NCBI GenBank assembly: GCA_024642505.1
Contig: JAHEAZ010000007.1
Coordinates: forward strand, 1 to 64,000
Direction of reading: 5' to 3'
Length of the DNA: 64,000 nucleotides
Source of the DNA: Gammaproteobacteria bacterium
GTDB lineage: Bacteria; Pseudomonadota; Gammaproteobacteria; Steroidobacterales; Steroidobacteraceae
The position numbers were made by a program, and so were the translations under genes. Under the pieces are notes generated by a model. That model saw only the letters and a list, made by a program, of their open reading frames with translations. It was not told the origin of the DNA and did not search any database. Shown one piece after another: positions 9,812 through 19,340 of this stretch (its first letter is position 1; every line of letters begins with the position of its first letter).

Positions 9812-11017
9812 TCAGCGGTAGAGCAGGAACTCGCCGCGGGCGTCCAGCCAGGCACGCTCATCCGCTGCGGCGAGCGATTCGAGGTCGCCAGGGGTGGCCG
9901 ACGGGTCGTCCACCCATTCCCGCAGCAGGGGACCGCCATTGATCAGGTCGATGGCGAGCCGGTCAGTCTCGTATTCATAGGGAAAATCACGCCACAAGGG
10001 ATAGTCGTCCCGTAGACCGCGCAACGCCTTGAAGGCGAGCGCGGCCAGCCGCCATGGCCGGAACGCTTCGTGGTCGTAGCGGGCATCTTCCACGTGCACC
10101 TGGAGTCCCGCGCAGAGCTGCCCGACATGCTTGTGGAAGGTGGGCTCGAACCAGCACGGCCGGAGGGTGCAGCCGGCGAGCCATGCCGGCGCCAGTTCCT
10201 GCATCCCGGCCATCAGCCGGCGTGGCTCGACGTCGGGCGCGCCGAGCAGCTCCAGCGGGCGGGTGGTGCCGCGCCCTTCGGACAGGGTCGTGCCCTCGAG
10301 CATCACGGTTCCCGGATAGCACCGGGCCATCCACAGGTTCGGAGCATTCGGGCTGGGGTTGACCCAGGTGCGTTGTCCGAGCGGCCAGCCGTGGCCGGGC
10401 GCAGCATCGGGATCCCAGCCTGCCATTTCGATCACACGGTAGTCGACGTCGAGACCGAGCGTCTTCACCAACCAGTGCCCAAGTTCGCCGAGGGTCAGGC
10501 CATGACGCATTGGCAGCGCGCCGGCACCAACGAAACTCTCCCACTCGGGACGCAGCGTGAGTCCTTCTGCGGGACGACCGACTGGATTAGGGCGATCCAG
10601 GACCCATACCGCCTTGTGCGCCCGCGCCGCTTCCTCGAGCACGTAGCGCAGCGTAGTGATGAAGGTGTAGATGCGACAGCCGAGGTCCTGCAGGTCGATC
10701 AACAGCACATCGAAGCTGTCCATCATGGCTGCTGTGGGCCGCCGCACCGTCCCATAGAGACTGAACACCGGGATGCCGTGGACCGGGTCGGTGTAGTCGG
10801 CGGTCTCCACCATGTTGTCCTGCTTGTCGCCACGCAGTCCATGCTGCGGGCCGAAGGCGGCGCTCAGGCGCACGCCATCCAGTCCCGCCAGCGCGTCGAG
10901 CGAATGCCGCATCGCGGCCGTGACGGAGGCCGGGTGAGCGAGCAGCGCGACGCGCTGCCCCGCCAGTGGCCGGCGCAGCTCGCGCTCTTCGAGCAACCGG
11001 TCGATGCCGAATTTCAT
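9812..11017 (-). CDS. DUF1343 / NamZ-like exo-beta-N-acetylmuramidase family protein
   Basis: MKFGIDRLLEERELRRPLAGQRVALLAHPASVT..AFGPQHGLRGDKQDNMVE..PVFSLYGTVRRPTAAMMDSFDVLLIDLQDLGCRIYTFITTL..VLDRPNPVGR. Confidence 0.88.
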   Translation of the reverse strand: MKFGIDRLLEERELRRPLAGQRVALLAHPASVTAAMRHSLDALAGLDGVRLSAAFGPQHGLRGDKQDNMVETADYTDPVHGIPVFSLYGTVRRPTAAMMDSFDVLLIDLQDLGCRIYTFITTLRYVLEEAARAHKAVWVLDRPNPVGRPAEGLTLRPEWESFVGAGALPMRHGLTLGELGHWLVKTLGLDVDYRVIEMAGWDPDAAPGHGWPLGQRTWVNPSPNAPNLWMARCYPGTVMLEGTTLSEGRGTTRPLELLGAPDVEPRRLMAGMQELAPAWLAGCTLRPCWFEPTFHKHVGQLCAGLQVHVEDARYDHEAFRPWRLAALAFKALRGLRDDYPLWRDFPYEYETDRLAIDLINGGPLLREWVDDPSATPGDLESLAAADERAWLDARGEFLLYR

Positions 11018-11592
11018 GTGGTGGAATCCTCCGCTGATCGCCTGCTCGGCGCGAGCAGTGGCAGCTCGAACGATGAAGGGTCGTGAAAGTCGGGCTGGCC
11101 AGACGGGTGACGTAATGCCCAGAACGAGTGACGGCCGTCGCGATCCTCGGCGACCACGGCGAGGCCAAGTTCCAGCCCGGCTCCCGGCGGAATGGCGGCG
11201 ATCGAGCCGGGATCGAAGGTGACTTCCAGAACCAGTGCCTCCGGGTCCCGGTCGACCCGGATGGCCGGCGGGTCGATCCCGTCGAGGGGGCGCATACCCT
11301 GGCGCCTGCTGGTGAACTGGTACGCCGCCCACTCGCCCGATGGCGAGAAATTGAACTCGCAGTACGCCTCAGCCCCGAGTCCTCTCAGGAAGGCCTCGCA
11401 GCAGGTATGGCGCCAGAGGTCGTCCGCTCGGGCCGGCGGCGCTGGCGGCGGCACCAGCAACTGGCCAGTGTCGCCCTGCAGGCGATATTCAATCCTGAGC
11501 CACCTAATGTCGGTCCACTCGGTCGTCACGATCACGCGTTCCGGCACGCTGCCGACCGTGGCCGGATGGGCGATGAGTTCCACGACTGCCAT
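11014..11592 (-). CDS. DOMON-like domain-containing protein
   Basis: DDLWRHTCCEAFLRGLGAEAYCEFNFSPSGEWAAYQFTSRRQGM..; 4-nt overlap with the downstream DUF1343 gene. Confidence 0.75.
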   Translation of the reverse strand: MAVVELIAHPATVGSVPERVIVTTEWTDIRWLRIEYRLQGDTGQLLVPPPAPPARADDLWRHTCCEAFLRGLGAEAYCEFNFSPSGEWAAYQFTSRRQGMRPLDGIDPPAIRVDRDPEALVLEVTFDPGSIAAIPPGAGLELGLAVVAEDRDGRHSFWALRHPSGQPDFHDPSSFELPLLAPSRRSAEDSTT

Positions 11593-11653
11593 GTTCCGTC
11601 CTTGTGGCACACTCGGGCGGCTGTTCGCAGACCCCATTATGGAGGCAAGACCG

Positions 11654-13237
11654 ATGAAAGGCGCCCAGGCCATCCTCGAGACCCTGCACCAGGGCGGTGT
11701 GGACACCCTCTTCGCCAATCCGGGCACCTCTGAGATGGCGCTGGTGCGGGCGCTCGATGATGCGGGAACGGTGAGGCCGGTGCTGGCGCTGTTTGAAGGA
11801 GTAGTGACCGGCGCTGCCGACGGCTATGCGCGCATGGCGGGTCGACCGGCGGGCACGCTGCTGCACCTGGGGCCGGGTCTCGCCAACGGCTGCGCCAACC
11901 TCCACAATGCGCGGCGCGCGCGGACGCCCATCATCAACGTGGTCGGCGAGCATGCCCGGGACCATGTCGCACTCGATGCGCCGTTGACCACCGACATCGA
12001 GGCGGTGGCGCGACCCTTCTCGGCCTGGGTCAGGACCATTGGCGAGCCGGCGGATGCCGGTCCGGACACCGCAGTCGCAATTGTCGCGGCACGTACCCGC
12101 TGTGGACCGGCTACGCTGATCGTACCTGCGGACGTCGCCTGGACCGAAGGCGCGTCGCCGGCTGTAACGCCCGCAGTGCCCGTGCCGGTGCGGCCGGCGA
12201 AAACGCTGGTCGAGCTTGCTGCAAGCCTGATCCGCCGCCACGGCAAGCGCTGCATGCTGCTCCTGGCTGGCGGGGCACTGGGCGAAGCGGGCGTATCCGC
12301 GGCGGCGCGCGTGGCATCGGCGACCGGCGCCAGGCTCGCGAGCGAGACTTTCAACTCGCGCGTTGCCCGCGGCGCCGGACGCGCCTTCATTCCGAAGATT
12401 CCGTATTTCGGCGAGCCGGCCGAGGCTTTCCTCGCGGACGTAGACGTGCTGTTGCTGGTCGAATCGCGCTCGCCGGTGAATTTCTTCGGCTATCCCGGCA
12501 GGCGCGGAACACCGGTCAACCCCGGCACGCAAATCGTCACCATCGCCCGGGCGGGCGAGGACGGAACGCATGTGCTGCAGGCGCTCGGCGAGCTGCTGGG
12601 GGCGGGGACGACCGCGGCGTCTGGCACCGCATCACATGACCTCGCGCGGCCGGCCGGCCCGATTGACGCGCTCGCGCTGGCAGTGACACTCGCGCGCCAG
12701 CTCCCGGAGGGCGCAGTGCTGTGCGACGAGGCCATCACCGCCAGCATGGCGCTGCCCGAGGTGCTCGCCGGCGCTGCGCCACACGAACACCTCGACCTGA
12801 TGGGCGGGGCTATCGGCGGTGCGCTGCCCCTGTCGACCGGGGCCGCCATCGGGGCGCCAGGTCGGCGGGTCGTCGCCGTGTCCGGCGATGGTAGCTCGCT
12901 CTACACGATCCAGGCCCTGTGGACCCAGGCGCGCGAAAACCTCGACGTGACCACGTTGATCTGCGCCAATCGCAGCTACGCGATACTGGCCTACGAACAC
13001 CTGCAGATCGAGGGTCGCCTGCCGGGTCCGAACGCGATGCCGGTGCTCTCACTCGACCGACCACCCATGAAGTTCGCCGAGATCGCGCGCGGCTTCGGGG
13101 TCGAGGCCGTGACCGTGGACAGCGCAGAGGCGCTTGACGATGCGCTGGTATCGGCGATGCAGCGACGCGGTCCGATGCTGATCGAGGCGCTGATGGCACC
13201 CATGTCGCTGCCGCCCAAGGTGCCCCGGACGACGTGA
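11654..13237 (+). CDS. Thiamine pyrophosphate-binding enzyme (acetolactate synthase-like)
   Basis: NPGTSEMALVRALDD, TPP Glu context ALFEGVVTGAADGYARM, C-term MGGAIGGALPLSTGAAIGAPGRRVVAVSGDGSSLYTIQALWTQAREN (GDGS motif). Alternative ATG at 11639. Confidence 0.9.
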   Translation: MKGAQAILETLHQGGVDTLFANPGTSEMALVRALDDAGTVRPVLALFEGVVTGAADGYARMAGRPAGTLLHLGPGLANGCANLHNARRARTPIINVVGEHARDHVALDAPLTTDIEAVARPFSAWVRTIGEPADAGPDTAVAIVAARTRCGPATLIVPADVAWTEGASPAVTPAVPVPVRPAKTLVELAASLIRRHGKRCMLLLAGGALGEAGVSAAARVASATGARLASETFNSRVARGAGRAFIPKIPYFGEPAEAFLADVDVLLLVESRSPVNFFGYPGRRGTPVNPGTQIVTIARAGEDGTHVLQALGELLGAGTTAASGTASHDLARPAGPIDALALAVTLARQLPEGAVLCDEAITASMALPEVLAGAAPHEHLDLMGGAIGGALPLSTGAAIGAPGRRVVAVSGDGSSLYTIQALWTQARENLDVTTLICANRSYAILAYEHLQIEGRLPGPNAMPVLSLDRPPMKFAEIARGFGVEAVTVDSAEALDDALVSAMQRRGPMLIEALMAPMSLPPKVPRTT

Positions 13238-13243
13238 GCGCTT

Positions 13244-13262
13244 CGGCTTGCGCAGCAAGCCG
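13244..13262. terminator. Hairpin between convergent genes
   Basis: CGGCTTGC-GCA-GCAAGCCG perfect 8-bp stem between stops at 13237 and 13269. Confidence 0.55.
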
Positions 13263-13268
13263 CCGGGA

Positions 13269-14594
13269 CTATCGCAGATAGGGTTCGACCAGGCGGCGCA
13301 CGTCGATGCGGGCGTGCAGCATGGCGCACAGCAGGAACGTGCCGACCAGCTTGCGGTGCAGGAACATGGTCGCCGGCGGCGGGGTTGGAAGGCCCTGCCT
13401 GAAGGCGACCTCGAGACCCAGGTCCCGCGCCCTGAGCGGCAATTGGGAAGCGGCGAAGTCATACGCGCCACGGTGCCGGATGGGCTGGCAAACGAGACGA
13501 ATGATCTCGATGACGCCGGTTGCCGAGTCTGCAGGCGTGTCGGGCGCGAGGTAGCCGAGCCTCAGGGCGGCGGCGTGGATCATGCGCTCGTCGTCAGCGA
13601 TGACTGCCCGACAGATCTCGCGGTAGCCGTCGACCCGTTCCGGGTCGATCTCGAGCGTCGCCCCGAAGTCGAGCAGCACTAGCTGGCCGGTGTCCGGCTG
13701 GTAGCGGTAATTCGCCGGGTTAGGGTCGGTCTGCATCAGGCGGAATTCGAACAACTCCCTGAACATCAGGCCTTCGATGCGTCGTGCCAGTGCATCCCGC
13801 GTGTGCTGGCTGGTCGCGAGGCCGGCGATCGACTCGATCGGCTCGGATTCGATGTAGTCGAGTGCGAGCACACGCCGCGTCGTCAGGTCCCGATGGACCC
13901 GCGGCACGACAATGCCGGGTGTGGCTGCGAGCAAGCGGCCGAAACGCTCGACATGATCGGCTTCCTGCAGGTAATCGGCCTCGACCCGGAGCTGGCGCTT
14001 GGCTTCCGTCGAGAGTCCAGCGATATCGATCTCCACAGGCAGGAAGTCGAGCCACTTGAGCAGGATCGCCATGTTGTCGACGTCGCTGTCGATGCTACGC
14101 GCCACACCGGGATACTGGATCTTGAGCACCAGGTCACGGCCGTCGCGCGACTCTGCACGGTGGACCTGGCCGATCGAGGCGGCTGCCAGCGGCTCTTCGT
14201 CGAAGTGGGCGAACTTCTGCTGCCAGCCCGCGCCGTACTCACGACCCAGTACCCGGTGCAGCTGCTCGGCGGGCATGGCGTAGGCCTGCGACCGCAGGAT
14301 AGCCAGCGCCTGGCGGAATTCCGGCGGCAGCAGTTCGTCGCCTTGTACCGACAACATCTGCCCGAGCTTCATCGCGGCTCCGCGCAGGCTCGACAGGCGT
14401 CGCGCCAGGGTCTCGGCGTTTCGCACCGAAAACAGTGCTCCGGCAGCAGTCGGTCGCCGGCCAGCCGCCAGCGCGCGCGCCGAGCTCAGCATGCCGCCGA
14501 GGGCGACCTCGCCGGCCATCAGGCCAATGCGCATGGCACGGCCGATCCGGGTGGACGGGACAGCGGACTGGCGGCGACGCGTTGCTTCAGCCAT
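13269..14594 (-). CDS. ABC1/AarF (UbiB-like) atypical kinase family protein
   Basis: RRLSSLRGAAMKLGQMLSVQGDELLPPEF (KxGQ motif), PLAAASIGQVHRAE, VVLKIQYPGV-type VAIK block, LVLLDFGATLEID. Confidence 0.9.
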   Translation of the reverse strand: MAEATRRRQSAVPSTRIGRAMRIGLMAGEVALGGMLSSARALAAGRRPTAAGALFSVRNAETLARRLSSLRGAAMKLGQMLSVQGDELLPPEFRQALAILRSQAYAMPAEQLHRVLGREYGAGWQQKFAHFDEEPLAAASIGQVHRAESRDGRDLVLKIQYPGVARSIDSDVDNMAILLKWLDFLPVEIDIAGLSTEAKRQLRVEADYLQEADHVERFGRLLAATPGIVVPRVHRDLTTRRVLALDYIESEPIESIAGLATSQHTRDALARRIEGLMFRELFEFRLMQTDPNPANYRYQPDTGQLVLLDFGATLEIDPERVDGYREICRAVIADDERMIHAAALRLGYLAPDTPADSATGVIEIIRLVCQPIRHRGAYDFAASQLPLRARDLGLEVAFRQGLPTPPPATMFLHRKLVGTFLLCAMLHARIDVRRLVEPYLR

Positions 14595-14653
14595 GGAGTG
14601 TATTCAGTGAGACTCGTGCGACAGTTCGCGCCGGCGCGGCATTCAGACGCAAG

Positions 14654-15559
14654 TTACGCAGACGACGCAGCGAGGTCGTCCTGCAGGCGGCCCAGCAGCC
14701 GGTCTTTCTCGGCCCACAATTCGCCCAGCGCATGCTGGAAGCCTGAGCGGAAGGCGGGGTCTTCGCCATAATCTCCGCCGGTCATCCAGGATTCGATCGC
14801 ACGCTTGCGTACGTGCACGATGACGCGGCGTGCGCGACCGCAGCACAGGTCCCACATGCTCGGCGTGCGCAGCCCGTATGCGATGGTGACGTCGAGCGTG
14901 GCATGCAACATGTCGCCCATGGCGCTGAGCACGAAGGCCACGCCGCCGGCACGCGGCGGCAGCAGGTGCCGATACGCGGCCCCGGCCGCATCGCGCTTGG
15001 CAGACGTGAAGCGCGTCCCCTCGACGAAGTTGATTACGGTCGTGGGTGTGCGCCGGAACTTCTCGCATGCGCGCCGCGTCGCCTCGAGATCGCGACCCCG
15101 TTGCCCCGGGTGCTTCTCCAGGTACTCGCGCGAATGCCGCCGCATGAAAGGCATGTCGAGTGCCCACCAGGCCAGGCCCAGCAGCGGGACCCACTTCAGC
15201 TGCTCCTTGATGAAGAACTTCAGGAACGGGATTCGCCGGTTGAATGCTGACTGCAGCACCAGGATGTCCACCCACGAGCGGTGGTTCGAGATCATCAGGT
15301 ACCACTCGTGGCGCTCGAGCGAGGTGTCGCCGCGGCGCTCGAGCCGCAGTGCGCGCGTCAACGTCAGGACGGTGTTGTTGGTGCTGATCCAGTTCTCGGC
15401 CAGGGCGACCAGGCCGCGCCCGAGCCATTCCCGCGCGCCGCGGCCGGGGGTGATCAACTTGACCAATGCGAGTAACAGGAGCGGCACGCCCCACAGCACT
15501 GTGTTGAGCACGATCAGTGCCAGGGTCAGGGCACCTCTCAGGTTCGCAAGCACATTCAT
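14654..15559 (-). CDS. PlsC-like acyltransferase (1-acylglycerol-3-phosphate acyltransferase/YihG type)
   Basis: NHRSWVDIL (NHxxxxD), INFVEGTRFT (EGTR), N-terminal TM segment. Confidence 0.9.
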   Translation of the reverse strand: MNVLANLRGALTLALIVLNTVLWGVPLLLLALVKLITPGRGAREWLGRGLVALAENWISTNNTVLTLTRALRLERRGDTSLERHEWYLMISNHRSWVDILVLQSAFNRRIPFLKFFIKEQLKWVPLLGLAWWALDMPFMRRHSREYLEKHPGQRGRDLEATRRACEKFRRTPTTVINFVEGTRFTSAKRDAAGAAYRHLLPPRAGGVAFVLSAMGDMLHATLDVTIAYGLRTPSMWDLCCGRARRVIVHVRKRAIESWMTGGDYGEDPAFRSGFQHALGELWAEKDRLLGRLQDDLAASSA

Positions 15560-15570
15560 CTCGGCATCTT

Positions 15571-15604
15571 GGAGTTCATCTTGGGGTGGAGTTCATCTTG
15601 GGGT
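15571..15604. repeat. Two perfect tandem copies of a 17-bp unit
   Basis: GGAGTTCATCTTGGGGT x2 (15571-15587, 15588-15604), merging into the left inverted repeat of the RAYT element. Confidence 0.85.
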
Positions 15605-15617
15605 CGGACCTCGGTAA
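15600..15617. repeat. Left inverted repeat flanking RAYT
   Basis: GGGGTCGGACCTCGGTAA, exact reverse complement of 16515-16532. Confidence 0.9.
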
Positions 15618-15691
15618 AATATTGAATCGACGCGGAATTTTTCCTGGTAACAGAAAACATCATAGCAAGCCAGGCTGTCTTTCCGGGCCGA

Positions 15692-16417
15692 TCAATTTCG
15701 ATAGTCCAGCGCTACCTCCCGCAACTGATAGCCATCGGTGCAAGCGCGCAGCTTTCGGCCCGGCAGGCGGGGCCACAGTTCGCGCCTGATCGCCTCGAGA
15801 AAATCGGGATTGCCGATGGCCACACCGTCTGACCACTGTGGCTCGCGAGCCATCGATCCCTTTCCAATGGCATTCGATACCCATCTGCGGTGCACCTGAC
15901 GCAGCTGCGAAACGCTGCGAAGGCCAAGCAAGCTTACGAGGCGATCAGTGTTGACGACGCGGCGCTGCTCTGGGCGTGACTGAATTTCGCTGTAGCCGCA
16001 GTCGGGCCACTCGGACGGATGCCGTACTACGCCGGCCCTGACCATGTTCAGGTCAACGTAGACCATGCAGCGAGCGAGGTGCCCATCGGCCTGGACCGCG
16101 GTGGCATGGTATCTGTCTTCCCAGAACGCACCTCTGCGCGACTTGCGGGCGTTGTACTGTTGTCCGGTGCATCCAGCCACCAGCTGCATGCTGCGAGCGA
16201 TTTCATTCTCGCCGCGATCCTGAACCAGCACGTGTATGTGGTTGCACGTCACCGCATAGTTCAAGACGCAGAGTCCATAGCGCTCCCTGGCTTCCTGCAG
16301 CCATTGCAGCCACGTATTGCGGTCGCGCGAGTATCTCAGCAGGAACTTCTTCTCGTGGCACCGGTGCGTGATGTGCCAGACGCATCCGGGCAGTGAATGT
16401 CTATTGGCGCGCGGCAT
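15692..16417 (-). mobile_element. REP-associated tyrosine transposase (RAYT, TnpA_REP family)
   Basis: MPRANRHSLPGCVWHITHRCHEKKFLLR..YGLCVLNYAVTCNHIHVLVQD (HUH-like NHIH)..AFWEDRYHATAVQADGHLARCMVYVDLNMVRAGVV. Frame open upstream to 16534. Confidence 0.92.
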
Positions 16418-16514
16418 CGGTTCGCTTCCCAAAGCCATATTCTGGATCGCACAGCGCGGATGACGGGCCAGGATTTTGGCTGTGTTTGTCCAGTTCCGTC
16501 GTGAATTCAGCTGG

Positions 16515-16569
16515 TTACCGAGGTCCGACCCCATGTCTTTCTAGTTACTGAGGTCCGACCCCGTGTCTT
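16515..16569. repeat. Right inverted repeat plus direct second copy (30-bp period)
   Basis: TTACCGAGGTCCGACCCCATGTCTTT (16515-) and TTACTGAGGTCCGACCCCGTGTCTTT (16545-), two mismatches. Confidence 0.9.
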
Positions 16570-17150
16570 TGCCACAGAAGCAGCTGGTTGTTCGCCGGCA
16601 TCGCGTTGTCGGCGATCAGCGTGAGCCCCTGTGCGGTCGCCAGCTGGTTCACCGCCTCGAAGTCGCGGATGCCGCTCGCGGCGTCGCGCGCGCGCAGGCC
16701 CTGGTCGAAGCGCGCATTGCTGTCCGAGGTGTAGTGACCCGCATAACGAAACGGTCCATAGACAGCGAGCAGGCCGCCGCGACTGAGGATCCGGCCGATG
16801 CCGCGGAACATGCCCTCTACTTCAGGCCAGGACATGATGTGCAGGGTGTTCGCGGTGAAGACGGCCTCGATGTCGAGGAATGGCCAGGCAGGCGAGCTGA
16901 CGTCGAGCGCGACTGGAGAACGCAGGTTGGGCGGGCCTTCCAGCGCGATGCGTGCCGCGAGTGCCGCAAGGTACTCGGCGCGGTCGGTCGGCTGCCAGTC
17001 GAGGTGGGGCAGGCGGCGCGTGAAGTGCACGGCGTGCTGACCGGTACCGCTGCCGATCTCCACTACGCCCGACAACTCGGCGAAGGCGTCGCGAAGGATG
17101 CCCAGGATAGGATCCTTGTTGCGCTCGCAGGCCTCGGAAAACGGCAGCAT
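16545..17150 (-). CDS. DUF938 SAM-dependent methyltransferase-like protein
   Basis: MLPFSEACERNKDPILGILRDAF..VVEIGSGTGQHAVHF..FTANTLHIMSWPEVEGMFRGIGRIL. C-terminal codons lie in the repeat copy at 16545-16569. Confidence 0.88.
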   Translation of the reverse strand: MLPFSEACERNKDPILGILRDAFAELSGVVEIGSGTGQHAVHFTRRLPHLDWQPTDRAEYLAALAARIALEGPPNLRSPVALDVSSPAWPFLDIEAVFTANTLHIMSWPEVEGMFRGIGRILSRGGLLAVYGPFRYAGHYTSDSNARFDQGLRARDAASGIRDFEAVNQLATAQGLTLIADNAMPANNQLLLWQRHGVGPQ

Positions 17151-17307
17151 GGATCTCCTGTATCGCGACCGGGGCGGATTGTAGCAGGCCCCGATGGGGC
17201 GCCGACGACGGTTGGCGGCTGGTAGTCAATCGGCCTAACATGCAGCGACAACGGCCGTAGGGACGGCCCGGCGGCCCGAGAAATGCCGCAGCATCAGTGG
17301 GGGCAAC

Positions 17308-19323
17308 ATGAAGACAGTAAAGCTTGCATTCCGGTTGGCCGCGAGCTGCCTGACCGGCCTTGCAGCAGTGATCCTGTTCTCGAGTCCGGCCCTGGCGGCC
17401 GATGGCCCCTATACGCTCGACCAGGTCGCTCGCGGCAAATTACTGTATGGCGAACACTGCGCCACCTGCCACGGCTACAAACTCGAGGGGGGCGCTGGGC
17501 CGACGCTGGTCGGTCCGCTGTTCGCTGCAAGGTGGAGCCAGTCGACGCGCACCGTGGACGACCTCTACTACATCATGCGGACCGCCATGCCGCGTCCGCG
17601 TGTCGGCTCGCTCGCCGAGGCTGAGTACCTTGACCTCCTCGCGTTCGTCCTCTCGCGCAACGGTGTTCCGGCGGGCGGTAGCCCCATCACTGCCGACGCA
17701 GCGAGGCTTGCCGCGGTACGCATGGTGACCGCGGCCGACGAGGGCGCCGCCTCTCCGCCCAAGAAGATCTACATCGTGGGTGAAAGGGGCACCAGGCCGC
17801 GCGGCAAGGGGCCGTCCGCTGCCGACTTGCGAGACGCGGCCAGCAGTACCGACTGGCTCTATCACACGCATGATTTCCGCGGCACCCGATTTTCGCCGCT
17901 CGAGGCGATCAATCCCGGGAACGTCGGCCGGATGCAGGTCGCCTGCCTGTATCAGCTCGGCTCGACCGAAAACTTCCTGACCGGCCCCATTGTGTACGCC
18001 GGCGTCATGTACGTGACGACGGCCCGGCTGACCGTGGCGCTTGACGCGGCGACCTGCCACGAAAGGTGGCGGCACAGTTGGGAACCCCAGGACAGTGAAG
18101 TTTGGCTCAACAATCGCGGCGTGGCGATCCAGGACGGATACGTCGTGCGCGGCACTGCCGACGGCTATTTGTTCGCCCTCGATGCGGCGGACGGAAATCT
18201 GCTGTGGGCGCGGCAGGTGGCGAAACCGGCCGCCGGCGAGACCATCACCATGCCGCCGCTGATCTACGAGGATCTGGTCATCATTGGCCCGGCTGGCAGC
18301 GAGAACAACATCCAGGGCTGGATTGGCGCCTTCAAGCTGGCAGACGGATCGCCGGTCTGGCGTTTCAACACCATCCCGAAAGCGGGTGAGCCCGGCTTCG
18401 AGACCTGGAAGCACGACCCGAGCCTGCCGGTGGGTGGCGGTGCGGTGTGGACCCCCCTGTCGCTCGACGTCGAGCGGCGCGAGCTGTATGTGCCGGTCAC
18501 CAACCCGGCGCCGGATTTTCCGGCCGCTCTGCGGCCCGGCAAGAATCTGTACACCAACTCGCTGGTCGCCCTCGATGTCCGGACCGGCCGGCTCAACTGG
18601 TACGCCCAGCTGGTCCCGAACGACGACAGGGACTATGACCTGAACCAGGTCAGTCCGATCATCGACGGGGACGTACGCGGCAAGAACCGCAAGCTCATCG
18701 TCGCCGCCGGCAAGGATGGCATCGTCCGGGTGCTCGATCGTGATACCCATGCAGTGCTGCACCAGACCGTCATCGGCACCCGCCTGAACGAGGACACGCC
18801 GATCACGGCTGAGGGAACGCGCTACTGCCCGGGTGTGCTGGGCGGTATCCAGTGGAACGGCCCGGCGTGGTACCCGGCCGCCCACACCCTGTATGTGCCG
18901 ACCGTCGACTGGTGCTGGACGGCGAAGCTTGAGCAGGAAATCCGGCCCATTCCAGGCGAGCTATATCTGGGCGCGACGATCGAGCCGGATGAGAATTCGC
19001 AGGGCTTCCTGACGGCGATCGACGCGCTGACGGGTGATATCCGCTGGCAATACCGTTCGGAGGAACCGATGGCCGGCGCGGTGACCACCACTGCAGGCGG
19101 TGTGCTGTTCGTGGCCGAGACCGCCGGCAACCTGCTGGCATTTGATGCCGAATCGGGCAAGGAACTTTACCGGTTCAACACTGGCGGCTCGATGACTGCA
19201 GGGGTCGTGACCTATGCGGTCGCCGGCAAGCAGTATGTCGCCGCGGCGAGCGGCAAGGGGTCCTATTTCATCGGTGGCAGGGGTTCGCCGACCGTCGTGG
19301 TATTCAGCCTGCCGGCAGACTAA
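17308..19323 (+). CDS. Secreted PQQ-type beta-propeller dehydrogenase with N-terminal cytochrome c domain
   Basis: Signal peptide to ALAA; one heme motif CATCH at N-terminus; then PQQ_DH-like SSTDWLYHTHDFRGTRFSPLEAINPGNV and repeated W-motif blades (VALDAATCHERW, FALDAADGNLLW, FLTAIDALTGDIRWQYR). Confidence 0.85.
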   Translation: MKTVKLAFRLAASCLTGLAAVILFSSPALAADGPYTLDQVARGKLLYGEHCATCHGYKLEGGAGPTLVGPLFAARWSQSTRTVDDLYYIMRTAMPRPRVGSLAEAEYLDLLAFVLSRNGVPAGGSPITADAARLAAVRMVTAADEGAASPPKKIYIVGERGTRPRGKGPSAADLRDAASSTDWLYHTHDFRGTRFSPLEAINPGNVGRMQVACLYQLGSTENFLTGPIVYAGVMYVTTARLTVALDAATCHERWRHSWEPQDSEVWLNNRGVAIQDGYVVRGTADGYLFALDAADGNLLWARQVAKPAAGETITMPPLIYEDLVIIGPAGSENNIQGWIGAFKLADGSPVWRFNTIPKAGEPGFETWKHDPSLPVGGGAVWTPLSLDVERRELYVPVTNPAPDFPAALRPGKNLYTNSLVALDVRTGRLNWYAQLVPNDDRDYDLNQVSPIIDGDVRGKNRKLIVAAGKDGIVRVLDRDTHAVLHQTVIGTRLNEDTPITAEGTRYCPGVLGGIQWNGPAWYPAAHTLYVPTVDWCWTAKLEQEIRPIPGELYLGATIEPDENSQGFLTAIDALTGDIRWQYRSEEPMAGAVTTTAGGVLFVAETAGNLLAFDAESGKELYRFNTGGSMTAGVVTYAVAGKQYVAAASGKGSYFIGGRGSPTVVVFSLPAD

Positions 19324-19340
19324 CTAGGCAGCAGCGTTGC

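Noticed and set aside
17440-18885. 481-aa antisense ORF opposite the PQQ dehydrogenase gene
   Set aside because: High-GC antisense open frame; composition is a reverse-complement shadow of a confident gene.
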